Below, in pieces: positions 29,465 through 37,660 of a stretch of 64,000 bases of DNA. Source of the DNA: Paenibacillus_D tarimensis_A (lineage in GTDB: Bacteria; Bacillota; Bacilli; Paenibacillales; Paenibacillaceae); contig CP166298.1 in assembly GCA_041281825.1 (NCBI GenBank), positions 2,728,001 to 2,792,000 of the forward strand, written 5' to 3'. A program made the translations under genes and the position numbers. The notes beneath the pieces are model-generated. The model saw only the letters and a program-made list of their open reading frames with translations. It searched no databases and had not been told where the DNA came from. Numbering within the stretch: the stretch's first letter is position 1; each line of letters opens with the position of its first letter.

Positions 29465-31588
29465 ATGAACATCAGCTTGCGTGCATCTATTATACTCCTG
29501 TTAAGTATCCTGTTGTCTTTGTACCATTTCTATACGTCCGGCTTCGGCTTTTTTCCCGGTATCGGATCACGAACGCACTTAGTTACACATCTTGTATTCG
29601 GGCTGTGCCTTGTATTTCTGGTGTATCCAACAATGAAGGGGAAATGGCGGCGGTATTCGGCATGGGCGGATTACACCTTGGCGGGATGTTCTGCTGCGGT
29701 CGGCATTTATATGTTCGTGAATCTGAAGTCATCCTCCATCTTAAGCGCACGGTTGACGGGTTGGGATTTATTGGTTGCCATTGTCCTTATTGTTCTTCTG
29801 CTGGAAGCGACAAGGCGGGTCGTTGGTTATGCACTTGTTGCCATTGCGGGCGTGTTTATCCTTTATTACACATTTGGCGAATATTTAGGGTATCCTTTCC
29901 GTCATAGCCGGGCGGATTTCGACAGATTCTTCTACGAAATGTCTTTTACGACAAGCGGCATCTTCGGAACGCCGCTGACGGTTTCGGCCAATTATGTGTT
30001 CATCTTCATCTTGTTCGGCGCGATTCTGGAGGCGACCGGAGCGGGACGGATGTTCATTGATCTGGCGCTTCGCGTATGCGGGCGATATCAGGGAGGACCG
30101 GCGAAGGCGGCTGTCCTATCCAGCGGATTGCTCGGTTCCATATCAGGCAGTTCGATCGCCAATGCGGTGACGACGGGGACCTTTACCATTCCATTGATGA
30201 AAAAAGTGGGCTTCAAGCCGCATGTCGCAGGAGGCGTTGAAGTTGCGGCGTCGTCCAGCGGACAGTTTCTTCCCCCGGTCATGGGCGCCGCGGCTTTCCT
30301 GATGATAGAATATACCGGTCATGCCTATGTAGAAATTATTCGCAGCGCAGCGATTCCGGCTCTGTTAAGCTACCTCGCAATTCTGTTGATGGTCCACTTT
30401 GAAGCGTCAAAAAACAAGATCAGCGGATTGAAACGCGAGGAACTTGTTTCCGGAAGAGCTACACTGCTGAGTCAAGGCTATTTAATATTACCGATTATTG
30501 TGCTTGTCTATTTCCTGGTGGCGGGGAGATCGGTAGCTAACGCAGCGTTCTACTCCATCGTCATTCTACTCGTCATTGCCTATTTTGCTTACCTGTTCAA
30601 AGAACGAATGCCTGTCGGGCTGATCATTGCCGCCGTGCTTTCAGGCATCAGCTATGGATTACATCTGATCAGCGGTTGGCGATTGGAATTTACGGTTATG
30701 GTCGTGCTCGGTTCAGTGATTGCGCTTGGCTTCGCACTTATGCAGAAGGCAACGAAGGGAGAAGCGAGCCCGGTCAAGTTCGGGTTTCGGGAACTGGTTG
30801 CCGGACTCGAATTGGCTGCTAAAAATGGATTGTCCGTCATTATTTCCTGCGCGACAGCCGGCATCATGATCGGAATCGTCAACTTAACCGGGCTATCGAG
30901 CAAGCTGCCGCAAATGATCATCAGTTTTTCCAAAAATATTGCGGACTGGATGCCGGCCTTTGCTTTAGGATACACCGATTCGATCCAACTGTATGCGGCG
31001 CTTGCTCTTACGGTCGTCGCCTGTATGATTCTAGGTCTGGGGCTGCCAACCACCGCAACCTATGTCATTCTTGCGACGATGGTTGCGCCTGCGCTTGTTA
31101 AGCTTGGACTTCCGGTCATGACAGCGCATCTGTTCGTATTGTATTACGGGATTCTGGCCGACGATACGCCACCCATAAACCTGCCGGCCTACGCGACGGC
31201 AGGAATCGCGAAAGCCGACCCGGTCCGGACCGGCATACAAGGATTTAAATTTGATTCCGGAGCGCTGCTGCTTCCATTTGCATTTACGGCCAATCCGAAT
31301 TTGCTGCTGCTTAATCCGGATGCGGGTTGGACGGACATAACCGTTGGTATTTTCACCGCAATGCTCGGCATCGTTGCACTTTCATCGTTCATCCAATGTT
31401 GGCTGTTTACTTCCTATCATCCGCTGGAGAGATGGACGGCTTTGATTGCCGCACTCCTCCTCATTCACGGAAGCTTGGTGACGGATTTGATCGGCATCGC
31501 GCTGCTGGCCGTTATTGCCGGCTTCAATTACCGCAAGCGTCAATTAGCAAGGGTTGAGGAAGTAGGTAGAAGAGGTTTGACAAGCTAA
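29465..31588 (+). CDS. TRAP transporter fused permease (small plus large subunit)
   Basis: 707 aa and about 18 hydrophobic segments. The first part (about 1-140) is the four-helix DctQ-like subunit and the rest is the DctM-like large subunit, with GLLGSISGSSIANAVTTGTFTIP, ASSSGQFLPPVMGAAAF and GLGLPTTATYVILATMVAP as landmarks of sodium- and substrate-binding hairpins. Fused forms go with TAXI receptors. The energy source is expected to be an ion gradient; the substrate (glutamate, dicarboxylate or other) is not readable. GGGAGGTCTGGAG precedes the ATG. Confidence 0.93.
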   Translation: MNISLRASIILLLSILLSLYHFYTSGFGFFPGIGSRTHLVTHLVFGLCLVFLVYPTMKGKWRRYSAWADYTLAGCSAAVGIYMFVNLKSSSILSARLTGWDLLVAIVLIVLLLEATRRVVGYALVAIAGVFILYYTFGEYLGYPFRHSRADFDRFFYEMSFTTSGIFGTPLTVSANYVFIFILFGAILEATGAGRMFIDLALRVCGRYQGGPAKAAVLSSGLLGSISGSSIANAVTTGTFTIPLMKKVGFKPHVAGGVEVAASSSGQFLPPVMGAAAFLMIEYTGHAYVEIIRSAAIPALLSYLAILLMVHFEASKNKISGLKREELVSGRATLLSQGYLILPIIVLVYFLVAGRSVANAAFYSIVILLVIAYFAYLFKERMPVGLIIAAVLSGISYGLHLISGWRLEFTVMVVLGSVIALGFALMQKATKGEASPVKFGFRELVAGLELAAKNGLSVIISCATAGIMIGIVNLTGLSSKLPQMIISFSKNIADWMPAFALGYTDSIQLYAALALTVVACMILGLGLPTTATYVILATMVAPALVKLGLPVMTAHLFVLYYGILADDTPPINLPAYATAGIAKADPVRTGIQGFKFDSGALLLPFAFTANPNLLLLNPDAGWTDITVGIFTAMLGIVALSSFIQCWLFTSYHPLERWTALIAALLLIHGSLVTDLIGIALLAVIAGFNYRKRQLARVEEVGRRGLTS

Positions 31589-31602
31589 GATCTGTGAAGT
31601 TT

Positions 31603-31764
31603 TTACAAGTATTCCTTATTCACTTGTTCATTTCGAATCATCTGCTCCAATTTTTCAATGAGTCGGTCATGCTCGGCGGACGTTCTTCGGAAACGGAAGA
31701 ACGTCCGCCTTTTTTCTTTTTTTAATAATTGCAGCAGGTAACGCTTCTCTTTCTCAGTAAACAT
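31603..31764 (-). CDS. small hypothetical protein, 53 aa
   Basis: ATG 31764 is chosen because ACGGAGGGC lies about 8 bases upstream; a longer frame exists but has no site. The product starts MFTEKEKRYLLQLLKKEKRR and is a highly charged, mostly helical, basic protein. It overlaps the end of the DUF2500 gene by 11 bp, so translation is probably coupled. No family recognised. It converges on the TRAP permease gene with a 14-bp gap. Confidence 0.65.
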   Translation of the reverse strand: MFTEKEKRYLLQLLKKEKRRTFFRFRRTSAEHDRLIEKLEQMIRNEQVNKEYL

Positions 31765-32173
31765 CCGTCTGCCCTCCGTTTCGTTCAAATGCAACAATCC
31801 AATCGCCTTGGACGGCGGCGTAGCCTGTATCCCCTTCCGCCACAAGTCCGTACAGCCTTTTTACATCCAGATATTCTTTTCGCTGACCGTCTTCGAATTC
31901 CAGCGTAATGTAATAGTCGGTCCGCGAGGAGCTTACCGGATGCATGCCGCTACCGTGATGATGATGACTTGTGTGTCGTCTGACATCCATACGTTTGGCG
32001 ACGACGCGGGCATAAACGGTTTCTTTAGGAGAACGGGCATTCTGGAGGTATCGCGCTCCATTCATGAAAATGCCGGCGATGACGATCACGAAAACGATGA
32101 CGATAAAAATAGGAACGAGTGTAAACATGATGTTGAAGCCTCCGCCGAACGGTGGCGAACCGAATTGTGGCAT
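31754..32173 (-). CDS. DUF2500 family membrane-anchored protein
   Basis: 139 aa. Membrane helix near residues 17-37 (LVPIFIVIVFVIVIAGIF), then a cytoplasmic or external beta-sandwich domain with VYARVVAKRMDVRR, TDYYITLEFEDGQRKEYLDV and GDTGYAAVQG, the DUF2500 pattern. A His-rich loop (SHHHHGSGMH) lies in the middle and may bind metal. Function of the family is unknown. It is translationally coupled to the 53-aa gene. Confidence 0.82.
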   Translation of the reverse strand: MPQFGSPPFGGGFNIMFTLVPIFIVIVFVIVIAGIFMNGARYLQNARSPKETVYARVVAKRMDVRRHTSHHHHGSGMHPVSSSRTDYYITLEFEDGQRKEYLDVKRLYGLVAEGDTGYAAVQGDWIVAFERNGGQTDVY

Positions 32174-32327
32174 ATCCTTACCTCCCCTTAGATGTTAATA
32201 TTTTATTACGGACTACGCGGAGACATGTTTCACTTTACATAATAAAATAAAGTTGCTGGAATATAATAAGTATAGGGGATATAATCATGGTATTAATCGC
32301 TTGGGATAAGAAAGGGGCAGGTGCAAG

Positions 32328-32865
32328 ATGGGTAACGGCAAAAACGTGCAGCGAAATATAGCCAAAGTATGGATGGCTCATAAAAACCGGCTCAGTCCGA
32401 CGCACTACAACAGCTTTATTCTGGAGCCGGGCCGTTTCGCCGAATATGATCCATTTCGAAGACGGGGTGACAATCCGTATATTTTCCGGGTCGTCGGGAG
32501 ATGTGAAGGCCGCTACTCAAAATTACGTGCCCGTTACAATGCTTGAATTTATGATGGAACCGGGAGCAACGGTAATACAGGAGCTGCCCGGCAGCTATAA
32601 CGGCTTCTTCTATGTGCTGGAAGGAGAGGGCCTGTTCGGAAACGAGCGTACAAAGGGCGGAGAGCGGCAGGCATTAATGCTTGGTTCCGCTGATGGAAAT
32701 GAAACGAGTGAAATTGAAGTAACGGCGGTTACGAGGCTGAGGGTTCTGCTCTATGCCGGTCAGCCGCTGCGGGAGCCGATCGCAGCTCGAGGCCCATTCG
32801 TCATGAATACCGAAGATCAGATCAGGCAAGCATACGAAGATTACCGAAATGGCAAATTTGCTTAA
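32328..32865 (+). pseudogene. pirin family gene broken by an internal deletion and frameshift
   Basis: The first 43 codons from ATG 32328 (AAAGGGGCAGGTGC upstream) give a pirin N-terminus ending LEPGRFAEYDPF. At about 32449-32458 the reading continues in another frame with HFEDGVTIRIFSGSSGDV and then a full pirin C-terminal cupin (YVPVTMLEF, PGSYNGFFYVLEGEG, RGPFVMNTEDQIRQAYEDY). The segment that should join them, which carries the metal-binding HPHRGFETVTY box, is absent: about 100 residues, judged from remembered pirin length. Stand-alone translation of the C-terminal cupin from ATG 32446 is possible but has no good ribosome binding site. Confidence 0.8.
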
Positions 32866-32886
32866 AAACACCGCTATCATTTAAGG

Positions 32887-32915
32887 AACGCCGGCGTAAA
32901 GCCGGCGTTTTTATT
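32887..32915 (+). terminator. rho-independent terminator
   Basis: AACGCCGGC-GTAAA-GCCGGCGTT followed by TTTATTTT. The following 32916-33159 contains no gene that I can see. Confidence 0.85.
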
Positions 32916-33159
32916 TTGCTATGGATTATTGATTCGCATATCGCGGGGCTGATGGTCGGCAAGCTGCTAAGACGTACCTTGCTCCGCGGCGCCGGGGGAA
33001 GATGATGATAGATGCGTTGAGAAGTTGGGCCGCAAATAGTATAGTAATAATAGACATAACATTTCAGAGATCGAACGTTGATCTTACGGTTAAGGAATTT
33101 CAGTTATGGCAGGTTGAGCAACTGCAAACCTTATTCCGTGTGAAGAAAGGGACACCGTC

Positions 33160-33609
33160 ATGAAAGAAACAATTCATGTAAGGAACGAGAAACAATTAGA
33201 GCAGGCCTACGGCATACGCAAGCAGGTGTTTGTCGAGGAGCAAGGGGTTCCTCAGGAAGTGGAAATCGATGCTTATGATTCCGAGGCGGAGCATGTTCTT
33301 GTACTAGTCGATCACGAGCCCGCCGGAACAGGCAGAATAAGGATCGTCGAGGATACGGCCAAGATTGAACGGGTATGCGTGCTGCCCGCCTACCGAAAAT
33401 CAGGCATCGGTAGAGAGATTATGGAGGGATTGGAAAGGCTGGCTGCGGATAAGGGGCTGACCAAGTCAAAGCTGCATGCCCAGACGCATGCGGAACGCTT
33501 TTACTCCCGATTGGGATATGAAACGGTGTCGGATATCTTTATGGAGGAAGGCATCCCGCATGTGTTGATGCAGAAGAAGCTCGGGAAGAAGCTCGAGGCG
33601 GCACAATAA
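33160..33609 (+). CDS. GNAT family N-acetyltransferase
   Basis: 149 aa. GNAT fold: N-terminal YGIRKQVFVEEQGVP (typical of the YjcF/ElaA-like branch), strand 4 KIERVCVLPAYRKSGIGREIMEGLE, which contains the acetyl-CoA pyrophosphate loop (R-K-S-G-I-G), and a C-terminal YSRLGYETVSDIFMEEGIPHVLM. It transfers an acetyl group from acetyl-CoA to an amine; the acceptor is not known. GAAGAAAGGGACACC precedes the ATG. The Lin0512 gene follows after 39 bp with its own site. Confidence 0.9.
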   Translation: MKETIHVRNEKQLEQAYGIRKQVFVEEQGVPQEVEIDAYDSEAEHVLVLVDHEPAGTGRIRIVEDTAKIERVCVLPAYRKSGIGREIMEGLERLAADKGLTKSKLHAQTHAERFYSRLGYETVSDIFMEEGIPHVLMQKKLGKKLEAAQ

Positions 33610-33648
33610 GCGGGAAATAGGGTAGCATGATTACGAGGGGGATTAATA

Positions 33649-34008
33649 ATGGACAAATTAATGTTTGTTGAAATCGGAATGGGCACCGATCTCCACGGGC
33701 AGAACGTGACCAAAGCTTCGGTAAGAGCGGTGCAAAATGCCATTCATCACAATTCGATGCCCGGACTGCGTTCGGTATTGCCGGGTAATACGCTGGAGAA
33801 TATGAAGGTGCGCGTCAAGCTGGCCGTTCCATGCGAACATGAGCTGCTCGATGTGGAACAGGTAAAGGCGGTTCTTCCTTACGGTCAAGTGACTGTAGAA
33901 GTACAGGATGGCGGCATGTTAACGTCAAGCGGTGTGGTGCTGCCGGATAAGGAAGATAAGAATGATCTGATCTACGTTGTTATCGCGGCCGTAGAGGTTG
34001 GTTATTAA
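33649..34008 (+). CDS. Lin0512 family protein
   Basis: 119 aa, soluble. The sequence FVEIGMGTDLHGQNVTKASVRAVQNAI with a later VPCEHELLDVEQVKAVLPYG matches the Lin0512 family of small bacterial and fungal proteins of unknown function, a fold of alternating strands and helices. No catalytic motif is evident beyond the conserved D-H-G-Q and C-E-H residues. GAGGGGGATTAATA lies ahead of the ATG. Probably co-transcribed with the GNAT gene. Confidence 0.8.
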   Translation: MDKLMFVEIGMGTDLHGQNVTKASVRAVQNAIHHNSMPGLRSVLPGNTLENMKVRVKLAVPCEHELLDVEQVKAVLPYGQVTVEVQDGGMLTSSGVVLPDKEDKNDLIYVVIAAVEVGY

Positions 34009-34102
34009 ACGATCTTATCGGGCGAGCGACAGATCTTTGCAACTTTATCGGGAAAGAATCCGTCATTGGTTATAACACGATGATGAAAGGCAGGGGGATA
34101 TT

Positions 34103-34696
34103 ATGAAAGGATGGAAAGGGTTTGTTGCAGGTCTTGCGGCTGGCTCAATGCTCATGCTCGCAATCCCGTCGTTTGCCGCTACAGTGAAGCAATATCTGCT
34201 CGTTAAATCAGGCTATCCAATCGTAGTGAACGGTTCGGTGTACAATAGTCCTGATTTGCCCGTTCTTAATTATGAGGGGAATACGTATATCCCAATGAGG
34301 GCCGTCGGACAAATTCTAGGCGCTTCCGTGATGTGGAACAAAGAGCTTAAACGTGCGGAAATCCGTTACGGCTCGGGAGATCAGCAGCAGAATTCCGCGT
34401 TTCGGAACATCAAAGTAAGCGGCTCTAACGGCACATATACCGTGACAGGAGAAGCGAGGGTATTTGAAGCGGTCATGCATTACGCCGTTTCGGACGGACA
34501 CGATTATCTGTTCGAAAAGATGCATGTGCTGAATGAAGGCGCCCCCGAATGGTCGGCATTCACACTGGAAATCAAGCTGACGAAGGAACAAATGCCGGCG
34601 AACGGGACACTTATGTTGGAAGTGTTCGAATACAGTGCCAAGGACGGCAGTAAAACTAATGAGATCGCAGTACCGCTCGAGCAGTTCGGTTCATAA
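34103..34696 (+). CDS. secreted stalk-domain (copper amine oxidase N-terminal-like) protein
   Basis: 197 aa. Signal peptide at 1-25 (AGSMLMLAIPSFAA). Residues about 30-90 form a stalk domain: IVVNGSVYNS..LPVLNYEGNTYIPMRAVGQILGASVMWNKELKRAEI. The C-terminal part is a beta-rich domain with no assigned family (SNGTYTVTGEARVFEAVMHY). These extracellular proteins are frequent in Paenibacillus. GGCAGGGGG precedes the ATG. It stands alone, with a terminator behind. Confidence 0.83.
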   Translation: MKGWKGFVAGLAAGSMLMLAIPSFAATVKQYLLVKSGYPIVVNGSVYNSPDLPVLNYEGNTYIPMRAVGQILGASVMWNKELKRAEIRYGSGDQQQNSAFRNIKVSGSNGTYTVTGEARVFEAVMHYAVSDGHDYLFEKMHVLNEGAPEWSAFTLEIKLTKEQMPANGTLMLEVFEYSAKDGSKTNEIAVPLEQFGS

Positions 34697-34701
34697 TGAA
34701 T

Positions 34702-34740
34702 AACGGCATGTCACCTTGTTGGCGGCATGCCGTTTATTGT
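34702..34740 (+). terminator. terminator between convergent genes
   Basis: AACGGCATG and CATGCCGTT around a 15-base loop, followed by TATTGTTT. It separates the stalk protein gene from the channel gene. Confidence 0.7.
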
Positions 34741-34750
34741 TTGGAATGAC

Positions 34751-35551
34751 TCACTTGGAATTATCGGTCGAAAGCTGTTTGATCATCTGTTTAAGTTCCG
34801 CAATTTCGGTTCTCAAGGAGGCAAGCTGTTCATCGGCAGACGGTTGTTGCTTATGATCGTCCTCTCCGTTCGCCTTGTCCAGGTTCGTAACGATGACGCC
34901 GATCAGCAGGTTCATCACTATAAAAGTGCCGAACAGAATGAACAGGACGAAATAAAGCCAAGCCCACGGAACCGCTACAAGCAGCGGGCGCATAACTCCG
35001 CTTGCCCATGATTCCAAGGTGATCACCTGGAATAAGGTGAGCAGCGTCGCATGAAGCGATCCGAAATATTCCGGGGCTGCCTTGCCGAACAGCATTGTAC
35101 CGGAGACTGCAAAAATATAGAACAATATAGCAAGCAGAAGCGATATATTGCCGAGCGACGGAAGGGTCATCAAGAGCGCGTTCACGATCCGTCTGAGCGA
35201 CGGCAGGATGGAGATGGCGCGAAGCACCCGCAGAACTCTTAGTAATCGCAATACCGTAATAAAGGCGGAACCCGCAAACAAATGGCCGCTAAGCACAATG
35301 ACAAAGTCGAACACATTCCAGCCGTCGCGAAAAAAGGACGGTAACGGCCGGCTTACAAATAGTCGCAGCAGGATTTCTATTGTAAAAGCCCAGAGCAATA
35401 TACGGTCCGTTAATTGTATCCAGGGAAAATACGCGTCATATACAGCCGGATACGATTCTAACCCGACGAGGATCGCATTAACGATAATCAAAGACATAAC
35501 AACTTGGGTGAATATAGGGCGATTGACGAGCCGATGCAGCTTGAGCTTCAA
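34751..35551 (-). CDS. NaChBac-like voltage-gated sodium channel
   Basis: 266 aa from TTG 35551, directly after CGGAGGG; ATG 35608 in the same frame would include the ribosome binding site. Six membrane segments: S4 carries the repeated arginines of FITVLRLLRVLRVLRAI, the pore loop contains TLESWASG, the filter sequence of NaChBac, and S6 is FILFGTFIVMNLLIGVIV. The C-terminal tail (EEQ-type heptads in LASLRTEIAELKQMIKQL) is a coiled coil expected to hold the tetramer. It should admit sodium on depolarisation and may serve motility or pH homeostasis. Confidence 0.92.
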   Translation of the reverse strand: MKLKLHRLVNRPIFTQVVMSLIIVNAILVGLESYPAVYDAYFPWIQLTDRILLWAFTIEILLRLFVSRPLPSFFRDGWNVFDFVIVLSGHLFAGSAFITVLRLLRVLRVLRAISILPSLRRIVNALLMTLPSLGNISLLLAILFYIFAVSGTMLFGKAAPEYFGSLHATLLTLFQVITLESWASGVMRPLLVAVPWAWLYFVLFILFGTFIVMNLLIGVIVTNLDKANGEDDHKQQPSADEQLASLRTEIAELKQMIKQLSTDNSK

Positions 35552-35713
35552 GATAGTTCCCTCCGAGTATATCAATTCTAGCAAATAGTCCCCGTAAAAT
35601 GGTACCATATTAGAGGATAATAAAAAAGCCCGCTAAACAGGTTTTGTCGCATTAAATGTCAGTTGCGGCAAATCTATGAAAGAGTCATTAATGAGAAAGG
35701 CAGGTGCAGAGGA

Positions 35714-36472
35714 TTGCCGTTTACTTTTGCACACCCGTTGTATGCAGCGCCGCTTAAACTTGTCAAACCTAAATATTTCAGTTTAACCGGGATTGTACTC
35801 GGGAGCATGGCGCCTGATTTTGAATATTTTATTCGCTTCGAGCCGTATCAAAGCATCGGCCATACAAACCAAGGCTTATTTTTTCATGCAATACCGCTAA
35901 GCATCTTATTTGCATACCTATTTCATCTGTTGATAAAGGCACCCTTGTCCATACACCTGCCGTCCTTGTTTAACATTGACGGAAGAGCTCAAATGTTGAT
36001 GCGGGAATGGAAGCTGGACAGCATTAGAAGCTGGGCAGTCTTTATCGTGTCCGTCACGATTGGATTCTACTTACATATTCTGCTGGACGGTTTTACGCAT
36101 CAATCCGGTTATTTCGCGACTAGGCTTGTCTTCCTGCAGCATGACATCATCGGAATACCATTGTATAAGCTGCTCCAGCTCGGCTTATCGTTGATCGGGC
36201 TCCTTGTCGAAGCGATCATTATCATTTTCATTTTATGGAATACCCCGATAACAGGCAAGTATATTCTCGTCCGCACACGAGATAAATTTTTGTTCTGGGC
36301 ACAAGTGTTAGGGACTTCTCTCGTTTGTACCTTATTGAAAGTCACGCTTTCTTCTAGCGTCAACTATATTGGTATACTCGTCGTTGCTCCGATAACCGGC
36401 TTTTTTCTCGGATTAATATTTGCATCTATCCTATACCGCATAAGGTCCGACCATAAAATATTAGGAGGCTGA
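35714..36472 (+). CDS. DUF4184 family membrane protein
   Basis: 252 aa from TTG 35714; the frame reaches 35663 but family members begin MPFTFAHP, as here. The N-terminal FTFAHPLYAAPL and MAPDFEYFIRF, then HTNQGLFFHAIPL, FYLHILLDGFTHQSGYF, give several conserved H and D residues in or near membrane helices, a pattern like membrane-bound metal-dependent hydrolases. About six membrane segments. Function unknown. It ends 5 bp before the Nudix gene, so the two are probably co-transcribed. Confidence 0.82.
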   Translation: MPFTFAHPLYAAPLKLVKPKYFSLTGIVLGSMAPDFEYFIRFEPYQSIGHTNQGLFFHAIPLSILFAYLFHLLIKAPLSIHLPSLFNIDGRAQMLMREWKLDSIRSWAVFIVSVTIGFYLHILLDGFTHQSGYFATRLVFLQHDIIGIPLYKLLQLGLSLIGLLVEAIIIIFILWNTPITGKYILVRTRDKFLFWAQVLGTSLVCTLLKVTLSSSVNYIGILVVAPITGFFLGLIFASILYRIRSDHKILGG

Positions 36473-36477
36473 TACCG

Positions 36478-36978
36478 ATGGAGATCCGGCAAATGACGGC
36501 CGCCTATTTGCTGCGCGGCAAGCAGCTGCTTATGATCAGAAAGTCGAAGAGCAGACATCATCAAGCACCGTTCTGGAGCGGGCTCGGCGGTCACCTCGAA
36601 CCGGAAGAAATCAACGCGCCCAAACAAGGATGTCTGAGAGAAATACACGAGGAGTCAGGTATTCAGCCATCGGAGATTTCTGATCTGACCTTAAAATATA
36701 TATTACTGCGAATAAAGGGAGACGAAATCAGGCAGCAATTCGTTTATTTCGGCCGTACAGACCGGGAGCATCTCGTTCCTTCCGAAGAAGGCGAGTTGCA
36801 CTGGATTGACCGGGAGCGGCTGTTTGATCTGAATATGTCCGCGATTAATACTTTTATGCTCAAGCATTATTTTTCCCATCCGGCTCAAGAAGAAGTACTT
36901 GTCGGCACGATCACCATGAATGACGGGGAAGAACCGGTAATGCAGTGGGCAACCTTAAAGGATCCGTTGAAATTTTAA
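36478..36978 (+). CDS. Nudix hydrolase with a slightly expanded box
   Basis: 166 aa. The Nudix signature is G38 H L E P E E44 then nine instead of seven residues before R54-E-I-H-E-E-S-G61, so the box has a two-residue expansion; the catalytic glutamates are kept. It should hydrolyse a nucleoside diphosphate linked to another moiety; substrate unknown. TTAGGAGGCTGATACCG precedes the ATG. It lies 5 bp after the DUF4184 gene. Confidence 0.87.
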   Translation: MEIRQMTAAYLLRGKQLLMIRKSKSRHHQAPFWSGLGGHLEPEEINAPKQGCLREIHEESGIQPSEISDLTLKYILLRIKGDEIRQQFVYFGRTDREHLVPSEEGELHWIDRERLFDLNMSAINTFMLKHYFSHPAQEEVLVGTITMNDGEEPVMQWATLKDPLKF

Positions 36979-37069
36979 GTCGGAAATAAGTGTGATTAGC
37001 TGGTGTCAATGCCGACTTCTTCCTGTATAATAGCATCTATCGACATTTTTCACGGGGAGGCAGAAGCAG

Positions 37070-37660
37070 TTGGCGCAGCTATATTATAAATACGGCACCA
37101 TGAACAGCGGCAAATCCTTTGAAATTATAAAAGTCGCGCACAATTACGAAGAGCAAGGAAAACAGGTGCTGATCTTTTCGCCGGCAATCGATACGCGAAG
37201 CGGGGAAGAGCTCGTCGGTTCCAGAGTCGGCTTTCAGAGGTCCGCTATTCCTGTCTTTGATGATACGGATCTATTTAAGAGCATTCAGGCTTACCAACCG
37301 GTTCCCGAACCGAAACGAATCTACTGCGTACTGATCGATGAAGCGCAATTTCTGAAGAAGCATCACGTGCAGGCGCTTACGCGCGTCGTCGATGAACTGA
37401 ATATTCCGGTTATGGCTTTCGGGCTGAAGAACGATTTCCGGAACCAACTATTCGAAGGCAGCTATTATTTACTTGTTCAAGCAGATAAAATCGAAGAAAT
37501 TAAAACGATCTGCTGGTATTGCGACCGGAAAGCAACGATGGTGATCCGGTTTCGTGACGGACAGCCGATCAATCAAGGCGAGCAAATACAAATCGGGGGC
37601 AATGAGGATTATAAGCCGGTGTGCCGCCGCTGTTATAATCAAGCGTTCAGTCAGACGTAA
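37070..37660 (+). CDS. tdk: thymidine kinase
   Basis: 196 aa from TTG 37070 after GGGGAGGCAGAAGCAG. P-loop GTMNSGKS at residues 9-16, DEAQF near 90, the lasso loop region FEGSYYLLVQADKIEEIKTI, and a zinc site formed by CWYC and CRRC. Phosphorylates thymidine and deoxyuridine for salvage; allosterically controlled by dTTP in this class. It overlaps the end of the convergent YheC/YheD gene by 14 bp. Confidence 0.95.
   Translation: MAQLYYKYGTMNSGKSFEIIKVAHNYEEQGKQVLIFSPAIDTRSGEELVGSRVGFQRSAIPVFDDTDLFKSIQAYQPVPEPKRIYCVLIDEAQFLKKHHVQALTRVVDELNIPVMAFGLKNDFRNQLFEGSYYLLVQADKIEEIKTICWYCDRKATMVIRFRDGQPINQGEQIQIGGNEDYKPVCRRCYNQAFSQT

Noticed and set aside
32328..32546. Independent 72-aa gene
   Set aside because: Its first 43 residues match a pirin N-terminus and the rest is out-of-frame reading of the pirin C-terminal part.
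32446..32865. Intact small cupin protein
   Set aside because: The sequence is the C-terminal half of a pirin, the N-terminal part is present just upstream in another frame, and ATG 32446 has no ribosome binding site.
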